In this document: one piece after another, positions 15,057 through 25,141 of the stretch
How the letters are laid out: the number at the start of each line of letters is the position of its first letter
Position numbering within the stretch: position 1 is the stretch's first letter
DNA from: Syntrophomonas zehnderi OL-4
GTDB taxonomy: Bacteria; Bacillota; Syntrophomonadia; Syntrophomonadales; Syntrophomonadaceae
Reading direction: 5' to 3'
NCBI RefSeq assembly: GCF_000983115.1
Contig: NZ_CGIH01000046.1
Coordinates: 1-35,151, forward strand
Length of the DNA stretch: 35,151 bases
Notes under the pieces: generated by a model
What the model saw: the letters and a program-made list of their open reading frames with translations, nothing else
What the model was told of the DNA's origin: nothing
Database searches by the model: none
Position numbers and translations under genes: made by a program

Positions 15057-17123
15057 ATGATCATAAACGATATTAAAAATTCCATACCTTATTTCATAAC
15101 TGCTATTATCGTATTAGTCTGGGTCAAAGCTTTATCCGCTTTGCCCTGGCTGCCCAGCATCCCACTGTTAAATAATACCTTCCTGGCTGTCATTATTACC
15201 TTGCTGGCCGCCTGTGTCCTGATCATTATTCATTTCCATAGCCGCCGTATCACCCACGACTCAGGATTATTAAGCCATGTGGTTCAGGCTTCGCCGCGCT
15301 TCCTTGAGAAAATCGACAACCTGCTGGAGAATAATTGTCAGGAAGGTATTTTGATCATTTATCTGAACGGCAAAATCCTATACTCTAACGGATATGCCCG
15401 CAGTATTTTTTCCTTGTCACAGTCGGCCGATTGTATTTTCAAAAATGAAGCCTTCCCGATTAAGCGATACAGACTGGAGAAAATAAAAAACAGTCTTTTA
15501 TCAGGCCAGATCCTGGAAGAACAATCCCTGATTAAAATTAACGGACAGGACAAAACTTTCCTGCATAGGTATTATCCCCTCTCATCGGAGGATGAGCCTT
15601 TTCAGATAGCGGTAGTATCGACTGACATTACAGAACTGATCGAAGCCCGTCATAATGCTGACCTGGCTAACCTGTCCAAGAACCAGTTCCTGACTAATAT
15701 GACCCATGAACTGCGTACTCCCATGATCGGCATCTTAGGTTCGAGTGATCTGCTGAGCAATACCGACCTTAATTTTGATCAGCATCAGCATCTTAATACT
15801 ATAAAGGAATGCGGGGAACAACTCTTAAACCTTATTAATGATATTTTGGACTTATCCAAGATCGATTTAGGCGCCGATACCTTGAAACTAAATCCGGTAA
15901 ACCTGCCCCAAGTGATTAGGAAAACTGTGGCTGTTCTGGACAGTAACTTAAAGGTTAAAAATCTAAACCTGGATCTATATATAGATCCAGCTTTTCCACC
16001 CCTGGTTTGCGTTGATGAATTAAAACTACGTCAGGTGATAACTAATCTGCTTATCAATGCGATTAAATTTACCCCCTCGGGATTGATTGATGTAAAAGCG
16101 ATTATGGAGACGAACCTTCAGGGTGATTTTCTGTTGTTTTCTGTGCAAGACACCGGCGTTGGTATTCCGGCAGACAAGCTAAACAGCATTTTTAACTGTT
16201 TTACTCAGGCAGATAGCTCCTCCTGTCGGGAATTCGGAGGTATTGGAATGGGTTTGTATATATGCGAAAGACTGATTGGCCTGATGGATGGTGAAATATG
16301 GGTAAACAGCGTAGAGAACCAGGGTACTACTTTTGCTTTTCGTATTCCTGTAAATACTTATGCCGGGGAAGAAAAAGCCGGTAATACCATATATCCTATG
16401 GATAGTGACGATAATCTGCATAATTTTTTCCTGCCCATCAGGATTCTGGTGGTAGAAGATAATGAGTTGAACCAAAAACTGATAGTACAGATGCTTTTTA
16501 GTTATGGATTTGAAGTGGAGTGCGTCAATAATGGTTTGGAATGTCTCAATATCCTTCAGCAAAGTAATTTTGATCTTATCCTAATGGACATGCAGATGCC
16601 TATTATGGATGGGTATGAAGCAACCGGTTTCATACGAGCCAATCAGCTCTGGCAGCATATTCCCATCATTGCCATAACCGCCAATGCTTTAAGCAGTGAC
16701 CGCGAAAAATGCCTGGCCTGCGGTTGTAACTCTTACTTGGCTAAACCTTTTAAATCGGCCGAACTGGTTCAGGAGATCAAAAATCAATTAAATACAGAAT
16801 TTGTGCAAAGACCCAGTGAGGCAAGCATATCCAATCAGCTGATAGAGGATCTGATTCCCGAGTTCATGGAATTGTTGAAAGAAATGCTGGATGAACTGCA
16901 GGAAGCAATCACTAGGCATGATCTGAAAAACATCCAGTATATAAGCCATTCCATCAAGGGTACAGCCGGTATGTACGGTTTTTTACAGATATCCGAAATA
17001 GCCGCCTTAATCGAGCAGGCCAGCCAGAATCAGCAACATCATAAAATCTCGCAATTGTTTAACCAAATCGCGGCTTCTTATCAACAAATCAATACCCGTC
17101 TGAATTCGGAAATTGTAGGCTAG
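15057..17123 (+). CDS. Membrane hybrid histidine kinase with receiver and HPt domains
   Basis: This 688-residue sensor (numbering from ATG 15057) has two N-terminal membrane segments with almost no extracytoplasmic loop, then a PAS-like region (about 75-195). The kinase core has the H box THELRTP (His217), the N box NLLINAIKF, and G boxes DTGVGIP and GGIGMGLYICERL. A receiver domain begins at RILVVEDNELNQ, with phospho-acceptor Asp511 in LILMDMQMP, and ends with the conserved Lys of AKPF. A C-terminal HPt domain has SHSIKGTAG (His631). A full internal phosphorelay is present but no partner regulator is adjacent. Start: GGAGGG lies 7 nt before ATG 15057; the earlier ATG contains part of that site. 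The ligand is unknown. Confidence 0.92.
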   Translation: MIINDIKNSIPYFITAIIVLVWVKALSALPWLPSIPLLNNTFLAVIITLLAACVLIIIHFHSRRITHDSGLLSHVVQASPRFLEKIDNLLENNCQEGILIIYLNGKILYSNGYARSIFSLSQSADCIFKNEAFPIKRYRLEKIKNSLLSGQILEEQSLIKINGQDKTFLHRYYPLSSEDEPFQIAVVSTDITELIEARHNADLANLSKNQFLTNMTHELRTPMIGILGSSDLLSNTDLNFDQHQHLNTIKECGEQLLNLINDILDLSKIDLGADTLKLNPVNLPQVIRKTVAVLDSNLKVKNLNLDLYIDPAFPPLVCVDELKLRQVITNLLINAIKFTPSGLIDVKAIMETNLQGDFLLFSVQDTGVGIPADKLNSIFNCFTQADSSSCREFGGIGMGLYICERLIGLMDGEIWVNSVENQGTTFAFRIPVNTYAGEEKAGNTIYPMDSDDNLHNFFLPIRILVVEDNELNQKLIVQMLFSYGFEVECVNNGLECLNILQQSNFDLILMDMQMPIMDGYEATGFIRANQLWQHIPIIAITANALSSDREKCLACGCNSYLAKPFKSAELVQEIKNQLNTEFVQRPSEASISNQLIEDLIPEFMELLKEMLDELQEAITRHDLKNIQYISHSIKGTAGMYGFLQISEIAALIEQASQNQQHHKISQLFNQIAASYQQINTRLNSEIVG

Positions 17124-17142
17124 ATATCTTGGGTTGAATTTA

Positions 17143-17832
17143 TTAAACAGGCTCAATACTTCTGTATTGGGCGTTTAATTCCTGTTTATGTATAGGCTTG
17201 CCATGGCCGGGGTAAAATTCTGTAACCCCCATATTTAGCAGTCTGCGCATACTGGCGGAGTATTTCCGGGCATCATGCATGAAGGGCGGTTTGACAGGCT
17301 GTCCAAAGAAAAAATACCTATGAACCAACAAGTCCCCCACTAGGGCTTCTCCCGTATTTAAGACGACTGAAGATGAGCCCAGGGTATGACCGGGCGTTGC
17401 CAAGGCTTTGGCATCCACTCCATAATCATTTAAATCCAGTTCATCATCAAACACCACGTCTGCTTTCAGTCCATATCGTTTTTTGACCTGCATATCCTGG
17501 CCAACTGCTTTGATGAAACCGGCCAGGGCATTCTGAGGATATAAAGGAGCTTGCGTACCGTTGGTCAGATACGGTTCATCAATGGTTTGAATGGCCACTG
17601 GAACATCCAAATGTTTTTTTAATTCGTAGACACTGCCAAAATGATCAATGTGCCCATGGGTTAAAAATATCAAACTGACATCGGATTGTTTTAGACCCTG
17701 GGATTGAAGGGCATTTAATATGTGGCGGTCAAAACCGGGATCTCCTGTATCGATGATAATTGTTTTCTCACCGATTAAGAGGTAGCTGTTAGCAAACCGC
17801 AAAGGCACTCTGACGATTCTGTTTTTAGCCAT
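17143..17832 (-). CDS. MBL-fold metallo-hydrolase
   Basis: This 229-residue protein of the metallo-beta-lactamase superfamily is probably a glyoxalase II-like or other hydrolase with two metal ions. Metal-binding motifs: THGHIDH (58-64), PGHTLGSS with His149, GDLLV with Asp167, and FYPGHGKP with His210. There is no signal peptide, so it is cytoplasmic. The ATG follows GGAGGC by 9 nt. It ends convergently with the hybrid kinase, 19 bp apart. The substrate cannot be told from sequence, because this superfamily is very diverse. Confidence 0.88.
   Translation of the reverse strand: MAKNRIVRVPLRFANSYLLIGEKTIIIDTGDPGFDRHILNALQSQGLKQSDVSLIFLTHGHIDHFGSVYELKKHLDVPVAIQTIDEPYLTNGTQAPLYPQNALAGFIKAVGQDMQVKKRYGLKADVVFDDELDLNDYGVDAKALATPGHTLGSSSVVLNTGEALVGDLLVHRYFFFGQPVKPPFMHDARKYSASMRRLLNMGVTEFYPGHGKPIHKQELNAQYRSIEPV
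17152..17175 (+). terminator. Weak hairpin, possible end of the kinase transcript
   Basis: CTCAATAC (17152-17159) and GTATTGGG (17164-17171) pair over 8 bp around a TTCT loop, followed by CGTTTAATT. It lies inside the 3' end of the convergent hydrolase gene. The U tract is poor. Confidence 0.3.
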
Positions 17833-17986
17833 AACATATGCCTCCCTGTAATCATGTTGACTGCATTAAAAAAGCCGGGCTCTTTAGGACAACCAAGTAT
17901 TATATTCCACCCGTCCTCGTTCTTACCCGCAAGGCCTGCCTAAGCCGCTATTGAACGAATTTAATTTACCGATGCCTGGGAACTGT

Positions 17987-18021
17987 TTAAAAAAGAACCC
18001 GATGTATATTCATACATCAGG
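17987..18021 (-). terminator. Intrinsic terminator of the gat-icd operon
   Basis: On the minus strand, CCTGATGTAT and ATACATCGGG (18021-17998) form a 10-bp stem with one G-U pair and a GAAT loop, followed by TTCTTTTTT. It lies just downstream of icd. Confidence 0.85.
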
Positions 18022-18042
18022 CCCTGGAAGTTTTTTTGTTTT

Positions 18043-19314
18043 TTAGGTCAGATTCTTAATAAGTTCATCGGCAAACTGAGAACATTTTACTTCGGTAGCC
18101 CCCTCGGTCAGCCTGGCGAAATCATAGGTTACTACCTTGCTGGCAATGGTTTTTTCCATGGAGGAGATGATAAGATCGGCCGCTTCGTTCCATTTAAGAT
18201 GGCGTAACATCATCTCTCCGGACAAGAGCACAGAGGATGGATTTACCTTGTCGAGTCCGGCATACTTGGGTGCCGTACCATGGGTAGCTTCAAAAATGGC
18301 ATGGCCGGTCTCGTAGTTAATATTGGCCCCGGGGGCAATACCTATGCCTCCCACCTGTGCTGCCAGGGCATCTGATATGTAATCGCCATTCAGGTTAAGG
18401 GTGGCCACCACCTCAAATTCAGCGGGGCGGGTTAAGATTTGCTGCAGGAAGATGTCGGCAATGGCATCCTTAATAATTATTTTACCCGCTGCTTCAGCCT
18501 GACTCTGAGCTGCTTCTGCTGCCTGGGCGCCCTCGCGCTCCTTGATCTGATCATATTGATTCCAGGTAAACACCTGGTCGCCATATTCCTGTTCGGCCAG
18601 TTCATAGCCCCACTGTTTGAAAGCACCTTCGGTATACTTCATGATATTTCCCTTATGAACCAAGGTCACACTTTTGCGGCCCTGGGTAAGCGCATATTCA
18701 ATGGCGGCTCTGACCAGACGTCTGGTCCCTTCTTTAGAAACCGGTTTAATACCCAGGCCTGATGTCTGCGGAAAACGAATTTTATCAACCCCCAGCTCCT
18801 CCTGCAGAAATCGTAATAGTTTCTTGGCTTCCGGACTTCCCTGGGGATACTCAATTCCGGCATATATATCTTCCGTGTTCTCGCGGAAGATCACCATATC
18901 GACATCCTGTGGCCGTTTAACCGGAGAAGGAACCCCTTTAAACCAGCGCACCGGCCGCAGGCAGGTATATAAGTCCAGTTTTTGTCGCAGGGCAACATTC
19001 AGGGAGCGAATCCCACCCCCGATGGGTGTTGTCAGAGGTCCTTTGATGGCAATAATATATTCATTGATTACATCCAGGGTTTCCTGGGGTAACCATTCGC
19101 CTGTCATATCATATGCCTTCTCACCGGCGAGAACTTCTTTCCATACTATGGATTTTTTACCTCCATAGGCTTTTTCTACTGCCGCATCGATTACTCGGGA
19201 AGCAGCCGCCCATATATCGGGACCGGTTCCGTCTCCAATAATAAAAGGAATAATAGGATTATCCGGAACATTTAATACACCGTCTACTACACTTATTTTC
19301 TCACCTTTAACCAA
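18043..19314 (-). CDS. icd: NADP-dependent isocitrate dehydrogenase
   Basis: This 423-residue enzyme oxidises isocitrate to 2-oxoglutarate and CO2. It is close to E. coli Icd along its length: GDGTGPDIW near the start, the substrate and phosphorylation-site loop [14 protein letters not shown] (Ser104, Asn106, Arg110), [12 protein letters not shown], and the coenzyme loop [15 protein letters not shown]. The Lys-Tyr pair in that loop is typical of NADP preference. Start: TTG 19314 lies 9 nt behind GGGGGAGGT. It is the last gene of the gatCAB-synthase-icd unit, 76 bp after the synthase, with a strong terminator. In an anaerobe without a full TCA cycle it would feed glutamate synthesis. Confidence 0.95.
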   Translation of the reverse strand: MVKGEKISVVDGVLNVPDNPIIPFIIGDGTGPDIWAAASRVIDAAVEKAYGGKKSIVWKEVLAGEKAYDMTGEWLPQETLDVINEYIIAIKGPLTTPIGGGIRSLNVALRQKLDLYTCLRPVRWFKGVPSPVKRPQDVDMVIFRENTEDIYAGIEYPQGSPEAKKLLRFLQEELGVDKIRFPQTSGLGIKPVSKEGTRRLVRAAIEYALTQGRKSVTLVHKGNIMKYTEGAFKQWGYELAEQEYGDQVFTWNQYDQIKEREGAQAAEAAQSQAEAAGKIIIKDAIADIFLQQILTRPAEFEVVATLNLNGDYISDALAAQVGGIGIAPGANINYETGHAIFEATHGTAPKYAGLDKVNPSSVLLSGEMMLRHLKWNEAADLIISSMEKTIASKVVTYDFARLTEGATEVKCSQFADELIKNLT

Positions 19315-19390
19315 TTACTTATTACCTCCCCCATAATATTAAGCGATTAAGGATCTAGGCAAACTGCTTTTCTTAAGCCTTGTATAATGA

Positions 19391-20569
19391 TTATGATGAT
19401 TGCTTTTGGGCCTGTATATATTCTTCATAGATATACATAAGTTCTTTGTCAAAAAGCGATCTTTTCTTGTCGATCGACATCTGCCGTACCAAAGCTAAAA
19501 TATCCGCAGCTTCCTGATCGCTTAGTGTTATCATGTACTCCCGGAATTTGGAGCGGATGGAAGCCGATCCGGAATGTTTTCCGATAATGATCTGCCTCTC
19601 CAAACCTACTTCTTCCGGTTTAAAGACTTCATAAGTTAAGGGGTTTTTTAATACCCCGTCACCATGGATGCCTGATTCATGAGCAAATATATTGGAACCT
19701 ACAATAGGTTTGCTGACCGGCAAGGCCCTTCCGGAGGCTTCCGCAACATATTGGGCCACTTCGCGAAATATAGTGGTGTTATAGCCAACATTAATTCCCA
19801 TTAAATACTTAAGGCCCATAATCACTTCCTGCAGGCAGGAGTTGCCCGCCCTCTCACCTAAACCGTTGACAGTTACACCAACATGATTAGCCCCGGCGTA
19901 GACACCTGCCAAAGAATTAGCCGTAGCCATGCCAAAATCGTTGTGGGTATGCATTTCAATATCCAAACCCACCGCATCACGAAGTGTTTTGACATACCTG
20001 AATGTGGTCAGCGGATCAAGAGTGCCTACCGTATCACAAAAACGCAAACGATTAGCTCCCGCATGCTTGGCAATCAAAGCAAATTCAGTCAGGTATTCAA
20101 TATCAGAACGGGAGGCGTCCTCTGCATTAACTGATACATATAGGTTTTGGTCTTTGGCAAACTTAACCGCATCTGACATCCGGCGCAGAACGTCCTCCCG
20201 CGTAGTTTGCAGCTTATGTTCTATATGAATATCCGAAGTGGAAATAGAAATAGCCACAGCATCTACATTACATTCCAGGGATGCCTTTATATCTGATATT
20301 ACTGCCCGATTCCAAGCCATAATACTGGAATTAAGACCCATTCCGGCTATCTCCTGAATACATTTTTTTTCATCGCCGCCCATAACCGGTATTCCTACTT
20401 CGATTTGATCAACGCCGATCTGGTCCAGGTAACGCGCAATCTGGATCTTTTCTTCATTGGAAAAAACCACCCCAGCCGTTTGTTCTCCATCCCTTAGGGT
20501 AGTATCCACTATAAATACCTTGGCATCTTTCTCCTTAAACCAGTCTTTGTTTTTCAAAGTCCAGGTCAT
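19391..20569 (-). CDS. Homocitrate synthase (NifV/AksA)-like enzyme, possible (Re)-citrate synthase
   Basis: This 392-residue enzyme of the DRE-TIM (HMGL-like) family condenses acetyl-CoA with a 2-oxo acid. Motifs: DTTLRDGEQTAG (22-33, metal and base residues), HTHNDFG (207-213), NGLGERAGN (235-243) and HESGIHGDG (297-305). It resembles NifV over its full length. No nif gene is in view. Instead it is sandwiched between gatB and icd, so the product may be citrate (via oxaloacetate) rather than homocitrate, as in the anaerobic (Re)-citrate synthases that derive from this family. That is inference. Start: GTG at 20578 overlaps the Shine-Dalgarno site; ATG 20569, 8 nt after AAGGAG, is chosen. The gap after the gatB stop is 5 nt. 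Confidence 0.88.
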   Translation of the reverse strand: MTWTLKNKDWFKEKDAKVFIVDTTLRDGEQTAGVVFSNEEKIQIARYLDQIGVDQIEVGIPVMGGDEKKCIQEIAGMGLNSSIMAWNRAVISDIKASLECNVDAVAISISTSDIHIEHKLQTTREDVLRRMSDAVKFAKDQNLYVSVNAEDASRSDIEYLTEFALIAKHAGANRLRFCDTVGTLDPLTTFRYVKTLRDAVGLDIEMHTHNDFGMATANSLAGVYAGANHVGVTVNGLGERAGNSCLQEVIMGLKYLMGINVGYNTTIFREVAQYVAEASGRALPVSKPIVGSNIFAHESGIHGDGVLKNPLTYEVFKPEEVGLERQIIIGKHSGSASIRSKFREYMITLSDQEAADILALVRQMSIDKKRSLFDKELMYIYEEYIQAQKQSS

Positions 20570-20574
20570 CTTAA

Positions 20575-22026
20575 TCACTCCTTATTCAATCGTTTCCTGA
20601 GCAATTGATTGACCAGCTCAGGATTGGCTTGGCCGCGGGTAGCCTTCATAATCTGGCCTATAAAGAAACCGAAGGCTTTCTCTTTCCCGTTTTTAAAATC
20701 CTGTACGACTTTGGGGTTTTTTTCTACAATTTCATCGATTAGGGGAGCCAGAGAGTCGATATCGGATATCTGGGCCATCCCTTTTTCCTTGACGATCTCA
20801 GCCGGATCCCGGCCGGTTAAAAACATCTCCTCAAAAACAGTTTTGGCCATCTTACCGCTGATGGTTCCGTTTTTAACTAATTTAAGCATTTCTGCCAGCG
20901 CGGCTGGCCTGACCAGGCATTCCTCTATCTCTATATTCTGTTGCTTGAGTAAACGGTTTAAATCCCCCATCATCCAGTTGGAAACGGTTTTAGCATCCGG
21001 GAAAAGAGCGACTGACTGATCAAAAAAATCCAGACTTTGAGGACTAATAGTAATCTGAGCAGCGTCATACTCTGACAAACCGTATTCTTCTATCAATCTT
21101 TGGCCGGCCTGATCGGGCAATTCCGGCAGGGAAGCCTTTATTTGTTCAATCCATTCCTTACTGATACGCAAAGGCGTCAGATCAGGATCAGGGAAATATC
21201 TATAGTCATGAGCTTCTTCCTTGGAGCGCATCGATCTGGTTACGCCTTTTTCCTCATCCCAGGTTCTAGTTTCCTGGATGATTGTTTCTCCATCTTCCAG
21301 GGCATCCATTTGCCTCTTGGCTTCATATTCAATAGCCCTTTCCAGTGCCCGGAAGGAATTTAAGTTTTTAATTTCCGTGCGGGTTCCCAATTCCTTTTGT
21401 CCCCAGGGACGGACAGATACATTGGCATCACAGCGCAGGGAGCCTTCCTGCATCTTACAATCCGATACACCTGCAAAGAGGAGAATTGAACGTAGTTTTT
21501 CCATATATGCCCGGGCCTGCTGGGCATTGCGCATATCCGGTTCGGAAACTATCTCCAGCAAAGGTACACCGGAACGATTCAAATCCACCAGGGAAAAAGG
21601 GGTCGTGGTTATATCCCCCTGATGCACTAATTTGCCAGCATCTTCCTCGAGATGCGCCCTGGTAATTCCGATTCTGGTTTTTTCCCCGTCTAAATCAATT
21701 TCGAGATAGCCCCCCTTACAAATCGGCAGATCGTACTGCGATATTTGATAGGCCTTGGGCAGATCCGGATAAAAATAATTTTTACGGTCAAATTTACAGA
21801 ACTGTGCTATCTCGCAATTTAAGGCTAAACCGGTTTTAATAGCCAAATCAACGACTTTTTCGTTGAGCACCGGCAGGGTGCCAGGAAATCCTGAGCAGAC
21901 CGGACATACCTGGGTATTAGGCTCAGCACCGAAGGCAGTTGAGCAAGCACAAAATATCTTGCTGGCGGTCTTTAATTCTGCATGTACTTCCAAACCTACC
22001 ACAATTTCGTAGTCTCTACTCATCAT
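20575..22026 (-). CDS. gatB: Aspartyl/glutamyl-tRNA amidotransferase subunit B
   Basis: GatB recognises Glu-tRNA(Gln) (and Asp-tRNA(Asn)) and activates the acyl group for amidation, using ammonia delivered from GatA. The 483-residue protein has the typical start [15 protein letters not shown], the zinc-type cysteines CACSTAF...[22 protein letters not shown], and the helical plus YqeY tail domain ending [11 protein letters not shown]. Length is normal. Start: ATGATG at 22026 overlaps the gatA stop (ATGA). GGAGGTGAA precedes it and the second ATG (22023) has the better spacing, so either is possible. Translation is coupled to gatA. Confidence 0.96.
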   Translation of the reverse strand: MMSRDYEIVVGLEVHAELKTASKIFCACSTAFGAEPNTQVCPVCSGFPGTLPVLNEKVVDLAIKTGLALNCEIAQFCKFDRKNYFYPDLPKAYQISQYDLPICKGGYLEIDLDGEKTRIGITRAHLEEDAGKLVHQGDITTTPFSLVDLNRSGVPLLEIVSEPDMRNAQQARAYMEKLRSILLFAGVSDCKMQEGSLRCDANVSVRPWGQKELGTRTEIKNLNSFRALERAIEYEAKRQMDALEDGETIIQETRTWDEEKGVTRSMRSKEEAHDYRYFPDPDLTPLRISKEWIEQIKASLPELPDQAGQRLIEEYGLSEYDAAQITISPQSLDFFDQSVALFPDAKTVSNWMMGDLNRLLKQQNIEIEECLVRPAALAEMLKLVKNGTISGKMAKTVFEEMFLTGRDPAEIVKEKGMAQISDIDSLAPLIDEIVEKNPKVVQDFKNGKEKAFGFFIGQIMKATRGQANPELVNQLLRKRLNKE

Positions 22027-23477
22027 TTCACCTCCAGAACCGGTCTTAAAGAATTAAAATCGGTGTTTTGTTCAAAGGCATGCGCCGCTCTAAATAGAGT
22101 CCCCTCACTAAATGCTTTAGCGATTAATTGCATTCCTATCGGCAGACCCTCATGATGTCCACAGGGTATGGAAATAGCCGGTAATCCCGCCATATTAACC
22201 GGTACGGTTAAAACATCATTCATTAATAAGGTTAAGGGATCATCGACCTGTTCACCAAGCTTAAAAGCCGTAGTCGGCGTAGTCGGCGTAACGATCAGGT
22301 CATAATCAGCAAATACCCGGGCAAAATCATCCGCAATCAACCGGCGAGCTTTTAAGGCCTTAAGATAATAAGCATCATAGTAGCCCGAGCTTAAGGCATA
22401 AGTGCCCAGCATAATGCGCCTTTTGACTTCAGCACCAAAACCTATAGCGCGTGATTTTGAAAACATATCTATCACATTTTCTGCCTCAGCTTGACGCAAG
22501 CCATAGCGAACCCCGTCAAAGCGTGCCAGGTTGGCACTGGCCTCCGCAGTAGCTACCAGGTAATAGGTTGGCAGAGCGTATTCGCAGTGGGGCAGGGAAA
22601 CTTCCTCGACGCTGGCTCCCATTTCTTCGAATTTTAAGAGGGCATTTTTTACGGCCCGCTCAATATTTTCATCTATACCAGACTGTAATAATTCGCGGGG
22701 ATAAGCAATCCGCATCCCCTGTATGTCCTTGTCAAGAAATTCTGTATAATCTGGAACGGGCAGGTCAACACTCGTTGAATCCAGGGAATCCCGTCCAGCA
22801 ATGATATTCATTATCAACGCACCATCGCGAACGTCTTTGGTAAGCGTTCCCACCTGATCCAAGGAGGAAGCATAAGATATAACTCCCCAACGCGATACTC
22901 TGCCATAGGTAGGTTTAAATCCCACCACCCCACAATATGCAGCTGGTTGGCGTATTGATCCTCCCGTATCAGTCCCCAGTGCAAACGGCACTTCATCTGC
23001 TGCCACAGCGGCTGCCGAACCACCGGAAGAACCTCCTGGCACACATTCCCGATTCCAGGGATTACGGGTAGCAAAAAATGCCGATTGCTCGGTAGACGAT
23101 CCCATGGCAAACTCATCCATATTAAGCTTGCCCACCAGTACAGCTTGTTCTGCCGACAGTTTGCGGACAACTGTACAATCATAGGCAGGAACAAAATTCT
23201 CCAGCATACGCGATGAGCAGGTCGTCCTGATTCCGCGGGTACAGAAAATATCCTTCAGGGCATAAGGAATTCCGGCAAGTTTCCCGGACAGATCTTTGCC
23301 ATCCAACTCAGCGGACAGCTGTAATGCCTCTTCTTCAGTCACGGTAACAAAGGCCTGAACCTGGTTATCAACCGCCTTGATCCGGGCTAAAACAGCTTTG
23401 GTTATTTCTTGCGGGGAAGTTTGCTTGCTCGCAAGCAAATCCTGCAGTTCGTGTACGGTTAGTGTATGTAATTCCAA
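22023..23477 (-). CDS. gatA: Aspartyl/glutamyl-tRNA amidotransferase subunit A
   Basis: GatA is the glutaminase subunit of the amidotransferase. It hydrolyses glutamine and channels ammonia to GatB. The 484-residue amidase-signature enzyme shows the Ser-cisSer-Lys triad: Lys75 in PYALKD, Ser150 in [10 protein letters not shown], and Ser174 in [12 protein letters not shown], each at a constant offset from the well-studied S. aureus positions. Start: TTG 23477 is 8 nt behind GGAGG. It lies 28 bp after gatC and overlaps gatB by 4 bp, so the three subunits are made together. Confidence 0.96.
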   Translation of the reverse strand: MELHTLTVHELQDLLASKQTSPQEITKAVLARIKAVDNQVQAFVTVTEEEALQLSAELDGKDLSGKLAGIPYALKDIFCTRGIRTTCSSRMLENFVPAYDCTVVRKLSAEQAVLVGKLNMDEFAMGSSTEQSAFFATRNPWNRECVPGGSSGGSAAAVAADEVPFALGTDTGGSIRQPAAYCGVVGFKPTYGRVSRWGVISYASSLDQVGTLTKDVRDGALIMNIIAGRDSLDSTSVDLPVPDYTEFLDKDIQGMRIAYPRELLQSGIDENIERAVKNALLKFEEMGASVEEVSLPHCEYALPTYYLVATAEASANLARFDGVRYGLRQAEAENVIDMFSKSRAIGFGAEVKRRIMLGTYALSSGYYDAYYLKALKARRLIADDFARVFADYDLIVTPTTPTTAFKLGEQVDDPLTLLMNDVLTVPVNMAGLPAISIPCGHHEGLPIGMQLIAKAFSEGTLFRAAHAFEQNTDFNSLRPVLEVK

Positions 23478-23505
23478 ACTTGCTTCCTCCTCCAGGGGGT
23501 TGCCC

Positions 23506-23790
23506 TTACATTATTTTGGGAACCTTGTATTGACCAATTTCCACCAGAGGAGCATTGGCCAGTATCTCTTCACGGGAAGAGCTCGGTTTGACCTCATCCT
23601 TGCGAAAAATATTGTATATGGGCAGAATATGGGCCAGGGGCTCAACCCCGTCCGTGTCCAATTCGTTGAGTTTATCCACATATTCCAGTATGGAGCTTAG
23701 CTGTTGGGCAAAGAGCTCCTTTTCAAAATCATCCAATTCAAGCCGAGCCAGTAAAGCCACGTGTTCAACCTCTTTTATGGTAAGGGCCAT
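23506..23790 (-). CDS. gatC: Aspartyl/glutamyl-tRNA amidotransferase subunit C
   Basis: GatC is the small subunit that stabilises the GatA-GatB complex. The 94-residue protein has the family pattern: an N-terminal VEHVALLARLELDDFE, then LSSILEYVDKLNELDTDGVEPL, and the C-terminal stretch FRKDEVKPSSSREEILANAP. The ATG lies 7 nt after AAGGAGG. It is the first gene of the unit gatC-gatA-gatB-synthase-icd and follows an extended -10 promoter. Confidence 0.95.
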   Translation of the reverse strand: MALTIKEVEHVALLARLELDDFEKELFAQQLSSILEYVDKLNELDTDGVEPLAHILPIYNIFRKDEVKPSSSREEILANAPLVEIGQYKVPKIM

Positions 23791-23827
23791 GAAGCCGCCT
23801 CCTTATCACCTAAAACATTTAAACATT

Positions 23828-23836
23828 ATTATACCA
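23828..23836 (-). promoter_or_regulatory. Extended -10 promoter of the gatC operon
   Basis: On the minus strand TGGTATAAT is a perfect -10 hexamer with the TGn extension; the -35 (TTCTTG, 17 bp away) is poor. It lies 38 bp before the gatC start. Confidence 0.55.
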
Positions 23837-24024
23837 AAAAGCAATCCCTACAAGAAACTTTTTTGAGTTTTCTCTGGGTATATAGTGGCACAAATGCTTA
23901 CAAATAAACCATTTTCATCTCAAAATGCCCAGCAGTGGATTACAGCCATGATTACTGCGGCGTTAAAAAGATCCCGAGCCGATCACAGCTAACAACTCAA
24001 TATTAATATGAATAGATTATACGC

Positions 24025-24070
24025 TTATCCCCGACCAGAAGGATAGTCTTTTAAAGTTGGCCGGGGATAA
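24025..24070 (-). terminator. Hairpin downstream of the DegV gene
   Basis: TTATCCCCG plus CCA (24025-24037) pair with TGG plus CGGGGATAA (24058-24070), a 12-bp stem with one A-C mismatch and a 20-nt loop, 30 bp after the degV stop. There is no U run, so it may stabilise the 3' end instead of ending transcription. Confidence 0.4.
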
Positions 24071-24099
24071 AATCTTTCAATATACAGGATTAGGCTGCC

Positions 24100-24939
24100 T
24101 TACTTTTCGAAAAATACGGAAAAAGTTCCCATACCCACATGGGAGCCGATGATGGGCCCAATCTCACCGATAATTATATCCTGTAAGTCTAAATTCTTCT
24201 GTATGCTCTTTTTTAAGCTGTCAGCGATATTGGGAACCGCGCTGTGGCATATGCCCACGGTGGGGGAGGAAGATTTGGCATAGTTTTTCTCCATGATACT
24301 GATCAGCTTTTGCTGGGCGCCCTTAAAACCCCGGGCCTTGTCATACAGCATGATATAGCCTCCCTCATCCATATGTAAAACCGGCTTAATATCCAGCACC
24401 TCCGCAATCGCTCCTTTTGCCCGGGAAATACGCCCCCCTTTGATTAAACAATCCAGCCTGCCGACTACAAATATGCATTGCATTCGAGCTTGCATCTCCT
24501 GCAGCCGTTGAAGTATAGCAGCTACGGTTTCTCCCCTCTCGGCCATACGGGCGGCTTCCAGTACCAGCAGTCCCAATCCTACCGAGGCTTTACGGGAATC
24601 AAAAACATGCAGGCGCGGATTGTTCAACATATTTTTCACCATTACCCCACCCTGGTAGGTTCCGGAAAGGCCGGAGGACATATGGATGGCGATAACTTCC
24701 GAACCGTCTGCCAAAGCATCTGTATAGACCTGGTTGATCTCCTCCACAGTGGGCTGGCTGGTGTAGGGAAGGGTCGGGGAAGTATTCATTTTTTCATAAA
24801 AACTTGCATTGGTCAGTTCTCCAGGTTGGTACACACGATCACCAAATCTTACCGTTAAATGCGTAAGGCAAATATTATGTTTCTTAAGGAGTTCCGTATC
24901 CAAATCGCAACAATTATCACTGACAATTTTAATTCCCAT
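24100..24939 (-). CDS. DegV family fatty-acid-binding protein
   Basis: This 279-residue protein starts with the typical GIKIVSDNCCDLDTELL and has the family core TSQPTVEEI, the lipid-head loop MSSGLSGTYQ, the GRISRAKGAIAEVLDIKPVL stretch and a C-terminal GPIIGSHVGMGTFSVFF. DegV (FakB-like) proteins bind a fatty acid, and in many Firmicutes present it to the kinase FakA. No fakA gene is in the window. Start: the longest frame begins in the ribosome site; ATG 24939, about 7 nt after GAGGAG, is chosen. The promoter is at 24986-25013 and the gene appears monocistronic. Confidence 0.92.
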   Translation of the reverse strand: MGIKIVSDNCCDLDTELLKKHNICLTHLTVRFGDRVYQPGELTNASFYEKMNTSPTLPYTSQPTVEEINQVYTDALADGSEVIAIHMSSGLSGTYQGGVMVKNMLNNPRLHVFDSRKASVGLGLLVLEAARMAERGETVAAILQRLQEMQARMQCIFVVGRLDCLIKGGRISRAKGAIAEVLDIKPVLHMDEGGYIMLYDKARGFKGAQQKLISIMEKNYAKSSSPTVGICHSAVPNIADSLKKSIQKNLDLQDIIIGEIGPIIGSHVGMGTFSVFFEK

Positions 24940-24985
24940 CAACATTCTCCTCACTTTTTGCTAGTTGCTCCCCCACGGCTAAACA

Positions 24986-25013
24986 ATTATAGCCATACCG
25001 GACAGCGCAACAA
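24986..25013 (-). promoter_or_regulatory. Promoter of the DegV gene
   Basis: TTGTTG (25013-25008) and a perfect TATAAT (24991-24986) are spaced by 16 bp. A 12-bp perfect palindrome ATATGCGCATAT lies just upstream (25033-25044). Confidence 0.55.
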
Positions 25014-25141
25014 ATAATTATCCATTCTATTTATATGCGCATATGCTTTTTGTTTCCATAAAATTTATGCCATCCCCCTGGGCAACTAAAAACATGGCTA
25101 ATCCACGTTTTACATCGTTACTCCCCCCCAAATGATGCCAC

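Larger units (their letters stand above)
23791..24099. other. Intergenic region between gatC and the DegV gene
   Basis: This 309-bp gap contains the gatC promoter and a 12-bp hairpin near the degV stop. No gene is visible. Confidence 0.5.

Noticed and set aside
16179-16562. 127-codon minus-strand frame inside the hybrid kinase gene
   Set aside because: It is fully antisense to a clear kinase and receiver region, and is a shadow of that reading frame.
19391-20569. Calling the NifV-like gene nifV as evidence for nitrogen fixation
   Set aside because: No nif gene is nearby and the operon context points to central metabolism, so no symbol is given.
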